64,000 nucleotides of DNA, taken from contig OX235275.1 of NCBI GenBank assembly GCA_944472155.2, forward strand, positions 27,456,865-27,520,864, in the 5' to 3' direction. The DNA is from Trichobilharzia szidati (taxonomy: Eukaryota; Platyhelminthes; Trematoda; Strigeidida; Schistosomatidae). This document shows, in pieces, positions 14,301 through 22,416 of this stretch. How positions within the stretch are numbered: position 1 is the first letter of the stretch; the number at the start of each line of letters is the position of its first letter. Under the pieces are notes generated by a model. The model saw only the letters and a list, made by a program, of their open reading frames with translations, made no database searches and was not told the DNA's origin. The translations under genes and the position numbers were made by a program.

Positions 14301-17068
14301 AAATCCATAATGAGCTGACATTAGTTAGAGAATCATTGGAAAACCTGGGAGTACTGGACAGTTGTTTCGTCCTAGTTTGGGACTCTTCATCAGTACGCAC
14401 CCACTGTGACCCAATCCAATAACCTATGGTGTACGAGCTCGCCTTGTAACCAGAAGGTCCTGGGTTCGAATCCCGGTGGGTGCGTACTGATGAAGAGTCC
14501 CAAACTAGGACGAAACAGCTGTCCAGTACTCCCAGGTTTTTAATTGGTTCTCTAACTGGTGTCAGCTCAAGATGAAGTCCTGTAACCAATCAAATCCCAA
14601 CAAACCAACACTTAAATCCATAATGTCTGACTCACACCACCTTCTCTATTCACAACTCTCCCTGCACTGCATTTCATCAAGTAAGACTAGAAGTCATTAT
14701 AAAAGATTATTCGCTCGTACAACTATGTACAGAAACTCAAACACAATCTATTTGGCCGGCGTTCTATGTGATAGAGATAATGTAAGGCTTGAAACCTACT
14801 ACTTACTATGTTATTAGCAAAATAAGTGGCTCTTTTATCCTTTTCTATTTGTAATCTATGGCGACATTATTCCGATCAAATTATGAATTTAGCTATTAAC
14901 ATTATGATCATTATTTTACACTTTTTGTACATTTCTGACTTTGTTGCCATCGCCAATACCATAAATCTGCCATTATCAATCCTGATTACGTATACTCTAT
15001 GACATTATTTTTTGTTTTGCTTTCGCAATTGTCGAGTAAATTTTTTTTGTTCCTTCACGTTCCCAGTGGAACATAGGCGGCTTCAAGCTAGAGGCTTGAA
15101 GTTTCTGTAGCAGTGTTTATTTTTACAGGATGGTGTTGCTAGCCTCATGTCCAACCTTTCCTCTTTAGCTGCTTTATTACTGGCTTAGTGAGGTAAAAGA
15201 GTGCGTCGGCCGGAGATCGAATCCCGGACCATGTGCATGGTTGGCGAGTGTCCTAACCACTGTGCCACCGAAGCAGTTGTAGCAGCGTTCCAATGATTTC
15301 CGGCGACCAAAATACGTCCATACGTTATTCGTTTCGGTCGGCTTCTGGAGCTTACGTTCACTGAAGGTCTGGTGTGTAAGGTTCTCCAACTCCCGTGCCT
15401 AGGTAGACCGGCATATCCAACAACTCAGTTGTAAACGTCAGACATTCAGAGTCGCTCTTTCCCTTTTGTTAGGGAATACTCCTGCCTCCCCGCGTTAAGG
15501 TAGTCGACTGGATTCACCTGGCAGGGGATATGAACGCGTGTGACCAAATAAGAACATTTTGAGAAGAAGAAAGAAGTCTGCCGCCCACTCCTACACCCGT
15601 CGGTCGTACCAGATCGTTTGTTGCGGCACACAAAGAAAAACACGTAAAACATTTAAACAAGCTCATTAGTCGTTAATGAAATAAAATAAAAGCTTACACG
15701 AGGTACTTTATCTTCATAAAGTCCATGCAATACATAACGAATCAAAGATGTACAAATGGTGTATACAACCCATGGATCTCGACAAGCCATATGCATATCT
15801 CTGAAAAATTATACAACAGACAACAAAATGAAAGAAATCGATATATATATATATATATGTATATATTGATGTCATATTCTCACAAAAGGTGCGCTAGTGA
15901 CAGCTATAATCAGTGGGATGAGAAAATGAGTTCAGTGGTAAAGGCAGGTATCGGCTTAGAACTTTGGCCCCGAGTTTCGTGCTTGTTGGCACTCACCAGT
16001 CAGCACGGCAAGTGTATCTCCATTCTTGAAGCGACACGCATCCCTTCTGAGATTGGAAGCCGAGTCACCCAGTGCTACAGTCAGACACTTCAAAGACTGA
16101 TAGAATTCAGCCTGCACCGACCCAAGGACTAAACGCATGACATTAATTACTCCTTAGCAAAGAATAATACCGTATAGCCTAACCAAGAATAAAGACCTAC
16201 GAGTGACAAACAAGCGACAGTGGTGTATCGCAGTTCTACATGATATTTCAATGCAGTCCACCGGATTCGCAGACAATGGAAGCAAGGAAGGGATACAAGA
16301 GACGCTTAACTACTCAGTCAATTGGGGGGAAAATACAACACATACGTGGACAAAAAGTAAATCTCGCTTACCTTTCTAACAAATTTGCATCACATAATCT
16401 ACCACCTGTTTCATTTGCATCACAATTCTTTTCTGCAGCAGCATTTGAAGGAGATCGTTTACGACCACTTTTGGAACTTTTGGCATTTTTCCCACGACAA
16501 CGTTCAGATTCTTCGTGAACCACCTCTTGTTTCTCATTAGCCGCTGCTGCTGCTGCCTCTTTTGCCCATCGACGACGTTGCAATTGTAAATGATAAGCTA
16601 ATTCACTAGCATGTCTTTGATCGATTCTACGATTCCGTACACATGCATCTAAACACCACACAAACCGATGTATCCTATCCGGAACGCATAGCCTATCTAT
16701 CTTAGCCTCATTTAAACTCATCAATAAATCGAAACGTAATGTACATAAGGTAGCTGAAGCAACTGACGGCTGATTTGGCATAAAAGCTAGTGGGATATAC
16801 GGGATAGATGGATTACTATTACTATTGGGACACTGTGTTTCTGGAGGTTTCTCTCTACTCGACGTACGATGTCTGCTTCGTTTAGCCGACGGTTCATCTG
16901 TTTCATCTACTGAACTGTTGCCGGTGGCAACCCCTTTGATTTGTTGTTCCAAAAGTGAAAATGCTGATTTCTCATGTTTTGTACATTCTTCCCGTAGAAT
17001 ACTTATAGTCTAAACCAAAGAAAACCAAAAATGCAAGTGAACTGAAAACAGAACGAGCGAATTATATA

Positions 17069-17105
<37 letters not shown>

Positions 17106-20100
17106 CATTGCCAACTCGCTTCATTTAAAGAACCATTGAAACTGAAGGAGTACTGGAAGCTGTTTTGCCCTAGTTTAGGACACTTCGCCAGTGTATGCAC
17201 CCACCAAGGATCGCAACCACAACCTTCAAGTTACACAGTCTGCCCTTCAACTATTCAGCCATTGGGACGAAATCCAATGCAGTATGAATTTCAACCTCAT
17301 GTCAATCGAATCCCTGAGAACCAACACTTGAAAATTATTTAGTCCACACCAGTGAATGACTATAAGATAAAGTTGGCTGAAATTTCAGTGGGAAGTCGTC
17401 ATCAGCGGAGTTCACTAAGTTGGACGTAAGGACAAACACGCAGACCAATGACATTAGTTGGAGGTTGCGCTACACATCGTAAATTAACAGGAAGTATAAA
17501 ATTCATCGGCTACTGGATTCCATCCCAGTGATTGAATGGAACATGAAGGTCACAGGTTCTACCTCTAGCGGGTACGTCACAGGCTCGTACTGATGAAGAG
17601 ACCCAAACAAAGACGAAGCAGCTGCGCAGTACTTCCTGATTTACAATAATTCTCCAACTAAGTGACGTAATATTTCCTACAAGTCACTTAAATATTGCAT
17701 TAAATGAGTGTTATTCTAGTTCTGTGTGATGCTACAACATTTTCACATGAATTATATTCCTAAACGCTGGGTCAAACAATGCAAATAATTGTCAACAGAC
17801 TTCTTTTCATTATGCTGATAGTACGGTGAGTAATAAATTTCGTTTACTGTCAGCTGTTAACAGTTCTTTAATTGTATGTATAACGGATGATAATTTCAAA
17901 TCCACTTGTTGCTACCTACCTGATAAACACATCTATCTACCGATTCCCTTCTTCCCTGGTATAACCAAAGACGATTAGACTACGGTCCTCCTCTCAAAAT
18001 GCTGCCATGTGACCACATACCTTTATAGCCTATGTCACGTAAGTCCTATTTCAATGGCTTCATGTGGCAGACATGTTTCTGACAAGTCAAATGCTCAGAC
18101 GGGCTGGCCTTTTAAGATATTCATACGCGCTTCAGTGTGAGCGTCCAAGCCCTCTTACAACGTATAAGATTTTCGGTGACACATCTCTTGGTGTCCATTA
18201 TGTACTAAGTTTGTCTTAATATTAATAACAATAATAAATTCTGGTGAGTTAATCGGAATACTAAGCAGCAATACTGACATCTAATTTACCCTAATTGGTT
18301 TACAGGCTTTAAAATTCCCAAATAACCTCGTTTATTGTTCGTTCCTAGAAACACCTAAATATATAAATCTGGTGAAAAAACTTCTCAGAAAAATAAAATA
18401 TTTAACAGAATCATACAGCTAATATATTACTTCACCACCAAATCAATTTCTATAGAAGATCAAAAACATTCAAGTGGATGGTGATGGTGCCGTTTGATGA
18501 TGGTCACAGCAACATACACTTTAAATGGTCCAAAACTAGCAAAACAAAATCTACGCAACAACTAGTTTATAGAAACCATTTGAAAAAAAAAGATATATAG
18601 CACACGAAACAACACAATCTCTCCATTTAACACTATGCAAACCAAAGGACTCAGAGGGCCAATACAATTTACAAAGTAAAAGTCCCACCCCCACCCCCTC
18701 CTTCGACTCAGAGTACAAGATTATAAACTACCTATGAAAAGACATGACACGTTTTGTTTCATATCGGTGCGTGTAGATAACTCTATGGAGACTAATTTAA
18801 CTGTGGTAACATAGGAATTTTAAATAGCAGAAACACCAGTAATGACAAAGAATCCCCAGGAGCCCGGTACTCAGAGGATGAATCAGCGACTAACAGATAC
18901 ACTCTATTACTATGGATGAAAGTTATCAACTCATACAATAATTATATGCCATATTCATAGAGAATGCAAATAAAATAATCACTTCATATTGATGCTTGCG
19001 CTGAAGCGCTATTGTCCAGACGGAGGACAACCAACCAATTCAAAGAACACAGTCGCTTTTAGGAAAGATTTGTCTGTCGATGCCCGAACTGTAGGATGAA
19101 ATGCAGCTAAAATGCAGCAAACACAAACACTCACATGATCAACTATTTCCTCTTCGAATTTTCCAATGCATGAATGTATCTCGTGTGAAAATGAGATACA
19201 CAAACATACTTATATCACTACTGGCGACCAGATAAACCAATGCTCATAAGAGCTACACCTCGACTAAACGATAAGAATACGCGCCTACGTTGTATGCTCT
19301 AAAGCCAAATACATAGTTCGAGGAGGAGGAGGTGAGGCTTCACCACACCTTCCTTTGAAGTTCAAAATTATTTCAATTACAATATATCATCTGCTTGATA
19401 CTATAAATACTGATCAAGAATGTGAGCATAATCGTGTAAAACTATATACTACTGATTGATTGAGACGAGTAGTGGTATACTAGTACTCAAGACAGGTCAA
19501 AGTGATCTAAACATCAGACGGCTATTTCGCCCGTTTAGAACCACGCTCATCATCGGCTTTTACCCGGTTTCACTCAGCTCAGAGAGCTGAATCAGTTCAA
19601 ACCAATCGACTTCTAGCTAGCAACTTAAGTGAACTGGTAGCACCTTAAATCAAATTCATGAATTTGCAGTTTACACTGTTCTGCTCAGCCCATATTCTTA
19701 AAAACACAACTCTGTAGAGCGTAAAAAGTGAGTTACATCCCATGAGATGCAAGCAGCTTATACCGAACAAGAACGTGCAATGGATGTAATCATTATATCA
19801 GGTGACTTCACTAAAATAGAAGCCCCTATAGGTTCCATTCTAATAACCATATAATTGTTCTTCTACTTACCAATATCATCTAATACTAACTAATGATTGC
19901 TTCGTTGCCGGTGATTAAGGAGTAAAATGCTCGCCAATCATGCCACAAGTGGGTCTAGGGTTCCATCCATGACCAACGGATTCACCTAACCCCGGTAAAT
20001 AAACCCTGTAAAGAGGGAAGGTTGGAAGGGTGTGGCGTCAGCAACCTCAGTCTGTCGAAACAACAAAAGCGCTGCTGAAACACTCAAAAGATCAAGGATT

Positions 20101-21504
20101 CAAGTATTATGTTTGGGTCTCGAACACAAACAGGTGAACAAGGGATGTTAACAGATGATTAGAATGAAAGAGCCAACGAATACATATACGTATGGATACT
20201 CAGTGAGTCGCAGTAACGATGAATGAATATTTATTCCCTTCATTGTATTCCTTCGCTTCCCGAGTGGAACATAGAGCTTCAAACTTGGGCTTAGAAGTCC
20301 CAATAGTGATATTGTCTATTTTTTAGGAGGTGGGATAGCCAGTCACTCACGCCCAACCTTCACTTCTTATTGGGCTTACTACCAACTAAGTGTGTCGAAC
20401 CCCGGATATATATATATATATATATATATATGTCAATTACCTTATCATATAAGACTTGACCTTCTCCAATCATTTCAACAATTCTTATGATTGATGGATC
20501 ACGTCTACGCCGACGTGGTGGCCAATACAAGATGGGGACAAGATCTGCTGTAGTCGTTGCCGTTGACATAATTGACATTGAAAGAGCATCTAAAATAGCA
20601 GAAGACCAGGTGGACTGAAATGTTCCCACAACTTTATCCAATTCCTCTTGAAATCTATTACAAGAAGAAAAAACATAAGGAGAGGTATTTTTTACACGAA
20701 CAAAAAAAGAGGAAACCAGTTTTTTCGGCTTGTATCTAAGCAAGCTAAACAAAAACGTCAACTGAATTGAAAAAGAACAATAATGCAGTAGAATAAAGAG
20801 AAAAGCGGAATAAAATAATATTAATGTCACATTAATTGGAAGACCTACAGGCGAAAACCAACAAGTTGAAGGAAGAAGCAGGAAAGATAAGACCTCAAAA
20901 GCAAAATAGAAAAGATACGGGTGATGAAGATACCCCGCTACTAGTGAAAACCAGCACTGCTTTCACTGATCTGGTTAGGCAGCATCATTCCAACTACGGG
21001 CAACACGGATGAGTCACAGATCGTCATATTTCTTGACCTAAAGACAGCATTCAATTCTGTCGACCAAGAGGTACTCTGGCGATGTTTGGCTATAAAGGGA
21101 GTGCCGAGGAAACACATTGCACTGGTCAAAACACTCTACTCAAATTCATGCAGCCAGGTGAGAGCTTACGGTGAGTTGTCATCTGAACTGGTGACAACTA
21201 GTAGTGTCCGACGGGGGCTTGACCCTAACTCACTTCAGCGACACAGGGATTGACTTGTTACCAAGGAGTGATCTCGTTGACTTAGAATATGCAAATGATG
21301 TAGTCCTCCTAGGTGAGGACGCTAACATAATGCATTTATATATATATACATATATATATATGATAGAATACTGATGACTTACTTGTGAGGATGTGCGACC
21401 CAAATATGACGCAGAACGGGTAGTGGTGCATCATCATACAAATATTTATTGTCAACAATTAAATTAACATGTCTTTCTTTAATTGAATTCATTTTGCCAA
21501 GAAC
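1530..21504 (-). CDS. NELFB: Negative elongation factor B (NELF-B / COBRA1) homologue, partial gene with seven exons found
   Basis: NELF-B is the scaffold subunit of the nuclear NELF complex, which holds RNA polymerase II at promoter-proximal pause sites. Seven minus-strand exons (21383-21504, 20441-20654, 16372-17009, 15698-15800, 10921-11350, 4198-4564, 1530-2339) have AG/GT borders and join in frame, apart from one discrepancy in 4198-4564. Diagnostic matches to animal NELF-B as remembered are: KYLYDDAPLPVLRHIW against its KELYRACAVEVKRQIW; LLMSLNEAK followed by FVWCLDACVRNR against LLMSLHDLD and FTWCLDACIRER; CRDPWVVYT against CDPFAINT; and VPRDIPEVHLLVHLLVLGLG against LPRDSPDLLLLLRLLALGQG. 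About 160 N-terminal residues and the extreme C-terminus were not found. Long Ser-, Gly- and Pro-rich inserts make it larger than the roughly 580-residue human protein. The introns are full of retrotransposon debris. Confidence 0.88.
2487..3520 (+). mobile_element. Penelope-like element, 3' part with GIY-YIG domain
   Basis: Plus-strand frames give a degenerate RT C-terminus (NFINKINTDIKYG and IPYRAETSNDIRRVLNQFDV), then a GIY-YIG endonuclease (CVYKIKCLECDAIYIGQTSR, then EIKIRRNEHRRA). A frame shift follows, then ACLHTIESGHKIHFDN and RLISEALHIKWNPNCLNR. Penelope-like elements carry RT plus a C-terminal GIY-YIG domain, and Cercyon is one known in schistosomes. The likely 3' end is near 3520, after TAGCGAAACGTCAGT. 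It lies in a NELFB intron, antisense to the gene. Confidence 0.8.
3660..4010 (-). mobile_element. 5'-truncated LINE 3' end (same family as 11770-12925)
   Basis: Read on the minus strand it gives SFSDVGRCRC, then LSTNGLRLLETWLKIV and a frame-shifted DTFIQCHGP. These are remnants of the RT C-terminal tail seen at 12600-12900 (NGWRH.VAWLKIVVNGLRRC). It ends near 3670 in a short GACT-type repeat. Severe 5' truncation is normal for LINE insertions. Confidence 0.6.
4198..4564 (-). CDS. NELFB: NELF-B exon with an apparent 1-nt frame discrepancy
   Basis: The exon opens in phase with the previous one (DATQCTSITIPPGYLAHPIG, then YLILQYHCLFCLERNELATL). This matches NELF-B ACEVGLYYVLHITKQRNKNALLRLL. The 367-nt length does not give the phase-0 exit needed by the next exon. 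The sensible 3' half (TKVHHPDIPAYNKYGLSVVF, then RWRPEVLQ) lies in the other frame, as if one base were missing or two extra. The switch falls in the CAT/GCT repeats at about 4290-4345. A sequencing or assembly error in low complexity is the likely cause. Confidence 0.75.
4780..4990. repeat. tRNA-headed SINE copy
   Basis: It holds GACGAGCTTACAACGTAACC, GGAAGGTTCTGAGTCCAATC and a degraded GTACTGGATGGTC segment. This is the head-plus-body seen more cleanly at 14440-14575, where a tRNA-like B box is followed by GTACTGATGAAGAGTCCC. It is a degenerate copy in a NELFB intron. A further repeat shred follows at 4990-5040 (CCCTTTAAAGAGAGAAGGT). Confidence 0.5.
5270..5600. repeat. Dispersed repeat, also at 19390-19680
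   Basis: The two segments share scattered blocks in the same order: TGATTAGTTGAGA/TGATTGATTGAGA, then GTCAA...AAAGTGATC, GCTCATCA, TTTGACTCAGCT and CAATTTACAC. This marks an old repeat family with no coding capacity that I can see. Confidence 0.4.
5700..6840 (+). mobile_element. Penelope-like element fragment (RT C-terminus and GIY-YIG)
   Basis: From 5830 the plus strand reads a decayed RT active-site region and thumb (FLDFYCRYMDE, then ENDAMNILDKFNDAHSAINF and SISFLDVFMARKEDSTLRRS, then YRKPTTTGQYTHLLNF). After stops comes the GIY-YIG domain (YIYQFDCSCGASYIGRIIRQ, then VHHRISKHHPAWLNKG). The end is the usual AEAIGIHLKKPNLSVQKKFL. Several stops and shifts make it dead. The 3' tail appears to be interrupted by the RTE insertion beginning near 7050. 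Confidence 0.82.
6885..7000 (+). repeat. SINE body fragment
   Basis: CCCGGATAAAGAGGGAGGGT followed by TGGTGCTAGCAACTCCAC and CGCTACAGAAACTTC recurs at 20000-20075 and, reversed, at 11560-11620, 15100-15180 and 20280-20390. It sits directly 5' of the RTE element. Confidence 0.5.
7050..10096 (+). mobile_element. Nearly complete RTE-type LINE (SR2-like) with AP endonuclease and RT
   Basis: One plus frame stays open from about 7058 to 10048, broken only by five in-frame stops (7376, 7424, 8948, 9347, 9413). Domains in order: an apurinic-type endonuclease (WMGTWNVRTTYETGKA, LGICESRWNGSG, GDINAKLVG and GADVVSEHYLVQ), a basic linker, then RT (GIPPKALKAD, EQAGFRKGKSC, FIDFEKAYDSVDREVIW, GVRQGCLLSPMIF and active-site FVDDL in place of FADDL). 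A C-terminal part follows (LLYGSETWRVTK, CRGKWRWIRLSLRRPLGD). The 3' end is a short (AAT)n tract, as is usual for RTE elements. It is probably inactive because of the stops. Confidence 0.88.
10097..10270 (+). repeat. Likely displaced 3' tail of the Penelope-like element at 5700-6840
   Basis: This is T-rich sequence (repeats of TTATTTTATTTT, then CATTTTTAATTACATG). Its texture matches the tail after the Penelope-like GIY-YIG end at 37830-38170. If the RTE element landed inside the Penelope tail, this is the far side of the insertion. That is inference. Confidence 0.35.
10280..10440 (+). repeat. SINE copy with RTE-like tail
   Basis: The block GGCCCGGTAAAGGAATAAAG, GCTGCTGAAACTTCAAAGTT and GTGTCCCACTGGGCGTGCG matches the repeats at 15056-15130 and 20250-20310. 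The end resembles the RTE 3' end (GAAGCCCTATGTTCCACTAG). This suggests a SINE using an RTE-type tail. Confidence 0.45.
10540..10740 (+). mobile_element. Penelope-like 3' coding remnant
   Basis: HIQPKLCVQKTIDFNLGLPW matches the C-terminal signature of the Penelope-like copies here (KPNLSVQKKFLQPLSLP at 6720-6770, KPMLCIQKKYVQLLFLPWPS at 37760). The preceding sequence is too decayed to read. Confidence 0.55.
10921..11350 (-). CDS. NELFB: NELF-B exon
   Basis: A 430-nt exon with acceptor TTTCTTTCAG and donor GTAAATTA. It begins DIPEVHLLVHLLVLGLGDDL (compare NELF-B SPDLLLLLRLLALGQGAWDM) and continues with KRTAPPPSSSV and the helical segment CPAKALISYILPAVAQLQV. It then runs into Ser-rich and Pro-rich sequence (INPPPPPPLVWQKRIK). 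It leaves in phase 1, joining as G|AT. Confidence 0.85.
11405..11640 (+). repeat. tRNA-headed SINE
   Basis: GTGGCTTAACGGTAGGATGC is an A-box-like head and GCTCGATTCCCGGCCGACGC a B-box-like region. The body follows (AAGTTCGGTGAAACATGAGG), then a reversed CACACCCAACCTTCTCTTTT block. It lies in a NELFB intron. Confidence 0.55.
11770..12925 (+). mobile_element. LINE fragment (RT C-terminal half; DLEYADD family)
   Basis: The plus strand starts in the middle of RT (GCPLSPFLFNFIIDMLMEVS) and runs through the active site MDLEYADDVVLLGEDADKMQ. It continues with DHFTYLGNCISINGLIGDEI, LLYGSETWPIRVEDMKRLTV, FDHRCLRSLSRVRWY and LRWLSHVVRMPNHRLPRR. It then decays to a 3' end with CCAGCCAGCCAGCC near 12915. 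This is a different family from the RTE copy at 7050; the clade is not assigned. Other pieces are at 3660-4010, 20930-21340 and 26270-27300. Confidence 0.82.
13170..13400 (+). repeat. tRNA-headed SINE
   Basis: It contains a B-box-like GTTGATTCGATCCCTGGTGG, then GGTACTGATGAAAAGTCTCA, ACAACTGCCCAGTACTCCCT and TTCCAATGGTTCACTCTCTC. This is the same family as 14440-14590, 17110-17340 and 17500-17690. Confidence 0.65.
13620..14830 (+). mobile_element. Degenerate LINE 3' half (same family as 33722-36390) interrupted by SINEs
   Basis: The plus strand gives VYKGKSSSALPTEAGIPQSA, then FLSPVP. Compare VYNGKSSTTSLNLAGVPQGA then VLSPFL in the LINE at 33.7 kb. Later it gives CISSSKTRSHYKRLFARTT, paralleling the 3' coding tail at 35920-36000. 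A back-to-back SINE pair (14318-14590) sits between the two halves. Strongly decayed. Confidence 0.6.
14318..14590. repeat. Head-to-head SINE pair forming a long hairpin
   Basis: 14318-14402 is the reverse complement of 14478-14575: GGGAGTACTGGACAGTTGTT on the left, AACAGCTGTCCAGTACTCCC on the right, with ACTCTTCATCAGTACGCACC opposite GGTGCGTACTGATGAAGAGT. Between them is a tRNA-like segment with GAGCTCGCCTTGTAACCAGA and B box GGGTTCGAATCCCGG. The anticodon-loop position reads TGT, Thr-like. The pair could form a stem of about 85 bp. Confidence 0.8.
14840..15050. other. AT-rich intron sequence with nothing recognised
   Basis: Low-complexity AT-rich NELFB intron sequence. I see no open frame or repeat match. 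Confidence 0.4.
15050..15620 (-). repeat. Composite tRNA-headed SINE
   Basis: In reverse complement this has a clear tRNA-like head at about 15200-15275 (GGTGGCACAGTGGTTAGGAC for the A box, GGGATTCGATCTCCGGCCGA for the B box). The body is GGTTGGACATGAGGCTAGCA and the end is shared with the RTE 3' terminus (GCCTATGTTCCACTGGGAAC). The left part (15285-15440) matches 1035-1140. Position 15600 onward approaches the NELFB exon at 15698. Confidence 0.6.
15698..15800 (-). CDS. NELFB: NELF-B short exon
   Basis: A 103-nt exon found by following phase: the upstream exon ends ..AG and this one starts A|GAT. It encodes DMHMACRDPWVVYTICTS, then LIRYVLHGLYEDKVPR. This matches the NELF-B segment LSMILCDPFAINTLALST...ETLPR. 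The acceptor is AATTTTTCAG and the donor GTAAGCTT. It ends in phase 0, as the next exon requires. Confidence 0.88.
15840..15867. repeat. (TA)n microsatellite
   Basis: A TATATA tract. Other TA tracts lie at 17064-17103, 20404-20430 and 21336-21361, all in NELFB introns. Confidence 0.9.
15905..16140 (-). repeat. SINE copy (family of 39755-39930 and 49080-49470)
   Basis: The reverse complement reads GCAGGCTGAATTCTATCAGT, then GACTGTAGCACTGGGTGACT, CGTGCTGACTGGTGAGTGCC and AACAAGCACGAAAC. The same blocks occur at 39790-39890 and 49110-49430 in plus orientation. Confidence 0.6.
16372..17009 (-). CDS. NELFB: NELF-B exon with the WCLDAC core
   Basis: This 638-nt exon is in phase with both neighbours. 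It opens TISILREECTKHEKS, continues with a basic and Ser-rich insert (AKRSRHRTSSREK), then the conserved core (LCTLRFDLLMSLNEAK, then DRIHRFVWCLDACVRNRRID and ASELAYHLQ), and ends in an Ala-rich, Lys-rich tail. The core is the best single match to NELF-B. The inserted, low-complexity parts are absent from the human protein as remembered. Confidence 0.9.
17064..17103. repeat. (TA)n microsatellite
   Basis: A 40-bp TA tract with one TG interruption, next to a minus-strand SINE. Confidence 0.9.
17110..17340 (-). repeat. tRNA-headed SINE
   Basis: The reverse complement carries the GTGCATACACTGGCGAAGTG, CCTAAACTAGGGCAAAACAG and CCAGTACTCCTTCAG blocks of the 14478-14575 family. Strongly diverged. 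A plus-strand relative lies at 17500-17690. Confidence 0.55.
17500..17690 (+). repeat. tRNA-headed SINE
   Basis: It contains GGTCACAGGTTCTACCTCTA (degenerate B box), then GCTCGTACTGATGAAGAGAC, GACGAAGCAGCTGCGCAGTA and CTTCCTGATTTACAATAATT. Same family as 14478-14575. Confidence 0.6.
17700..19385. other. NELFB intron with nothing recognised
   Basis: About 1.7 kb of AT-rich intron. Short open frames show no family resemblance, and no micro-exon or missing NELF-B exon is needed here because flanking exon phases already join. Confidence 0.4.
19390..19680. repeat. Dispersed repeat, partner of 5270-5600
   Basis: It shares ordered blocks with 5270-5600, including CAAAGTGATC, GCTCATCATC and TCAGCTCAGAGAGC. 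Non-coding. Confidence 0.4.
19900..20110 (+). repeat. tRNA-headed SINE
   Basis: CCACAAGTGGGTCTAGGGTT opens a degenerate head. CTGTAAAGAGGGAAGGTTGG, GTGTGGCGTCAGCAACCTCA and GCGCTGCTGAAACACTC then match the SINE body at 6885-7000. Confidence 0.55.
20235..20403 (-). repeat. SINE body, minus orientation
   Basis: The reverse complement shows GAAGGTTGGGCGTGAGTGAC, ACTTCTAAGCCCAAGTTTGA and AGCTCTATGTTCCACTCGGG. Its end is like the RTE 3' terminus. It abuts a (TA)n tract and then the NELFB exon donor at 20440. Confidence 0.55.
20441..20654 (-). CDS. NELFB: NELF-B exon
   Basis: This exon is 214 nt, entered in phase 2 and left in phase 0. It encodes FQEELDKVVGTFQSTW, a Thr/Ala-rich stretch, WPPRRRRRDPS, and then IIRIVEMIGEGQVLYDK. 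The last part matches animal NELF-B VQRLTRMVGKNVKLYDM. The donor GTAATTGACA is followed at once by a (TA)n tract at 20404-20430. Confidence 0.85.
20930..21340 (+). mobile_element. LINE RT fragment with internal deletion (DLEYADD family)
   Basis: The plus strand reads VIFLDLKTAFNSVDQEVLWR, then VPRKHIALVKTLYSN and VRAYGELSSELVTTSSVRRG. It then jumps near 21225 straight to GIDLLPRSDLVDLEYANDVV. The segment that should carry CPLSPFLFNFIIDMLME is missing, and the active site reads YAND instead of YADD. Inactive remnant, followed by (TA)n. Confidence 0.75.
21383..21504 (-). CDS. NELFB: NELF-B exon (most N-terminal one found)
   Basis: This 122-nt exon has a TTTTGCTTAG acceptor and a GTAAGTC donor. 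It encodes VLGKMNSIKERHVNLIVDNK followed by YLYDDAPLPVLRHIWVAHPH and a split Lys. It matches the NELF-B stretch around human residues 160-190 (KLKLVMADKELY...KRQIW). It ends in phase 2 and joins the next exon as AA|A. The upstream exons must lie beyond the assembly gap or past the inverted duplication; none was recognised. Confidence 0.85.
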
Positions 21505-21867
21505 CTAAGCAAAAGAGAGAAAAGATAAGTAGCATATCATCGTTATGATAAAAATGTCTTTCATTAAAATAATCCCATAAATATTGAACACCCTCTGAGT
21601 CACACACAAAGGTAGACAAAAGAGAGAGAGAGAGAAAATAAAGAAATTCAAAATGACTATGGTAAACAGAAATGTGAGGAGGAAAGAATGGTAAGATGGA
21701 AAACTAAGACATTTTAATGGGTATGGGAAATCACAGAGAGTGTCACTGAAAAAGGTTTTGATCCATATCACCCATTAGTCCTTAGTCATTGATTCCTAGC
21801 ATTCTGAGGACACCAACTAGGCAGCTTACACCTGCCTACATGGCTGGCTCAAACCGACTATGTGCAG

Positions 21868-21967
21868 NNNNNNNNNNNNNNNNNNNNNNNNNNNNNNNNN
21901 NNNNNNNNNNNNNNNNNNNNNNNNNNNNNNNNNNNNNNNNNNNNNNNNNNNNNNNNNNNNNNNNNNN
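21868..21967. other. Assembly gap (100 N)
   Basis: Exactly 100 N, a conventional placeholder of unknown true length. It separates the last NELFB exon seen from the outer end of the left inverted-repeat arm. Missing N-terminal NELFB exons could lie here. Confidence 0.99.
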
Positions 21968-22416
21968 CTGAAGTAAAAACAAATTATATCAATTCAAAAA
22001 TTCAAACACGGGAAACAACATAATAGAAACTAAATTTTCATTGTGGCAGTACAAAGTCAATTGCAGAGGAGGTACTGTACAGAATAGCAGGAGACACGTA
22101 GTATGTTGAGGGCAGGATTACAACTGATTTAGATAAAGATTTGTTACTATGGAGCATCAATTCATAGCTGAACTCGTAACAGAAAAAGCAAATATGAAAT
22201 ATGGGGTAGTACTCGTTTCGCTTTCTCATTCAAATAAGTTCAATACACTGACACCTTGAAATCCTAACATTTCCTACGCCTTCTTACGTCTGCATTCACA
22301 ATTCACTCCCTCATACTGAATGGAAATCAGAAAGTATTTCGCAATACATAAATGGATACAACAATACCATAAATGATAAAACCTGATGACCTTCGGAGGA
22401 AAACCACAAGGGAAAA

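Noticed and set aside
17700..19380. Missing NELF-B exon in the large intron
   Set aside because: The flanking exons (20441-20654 and 16372-17009) already join in phase and match continuous NELF-B sequence.
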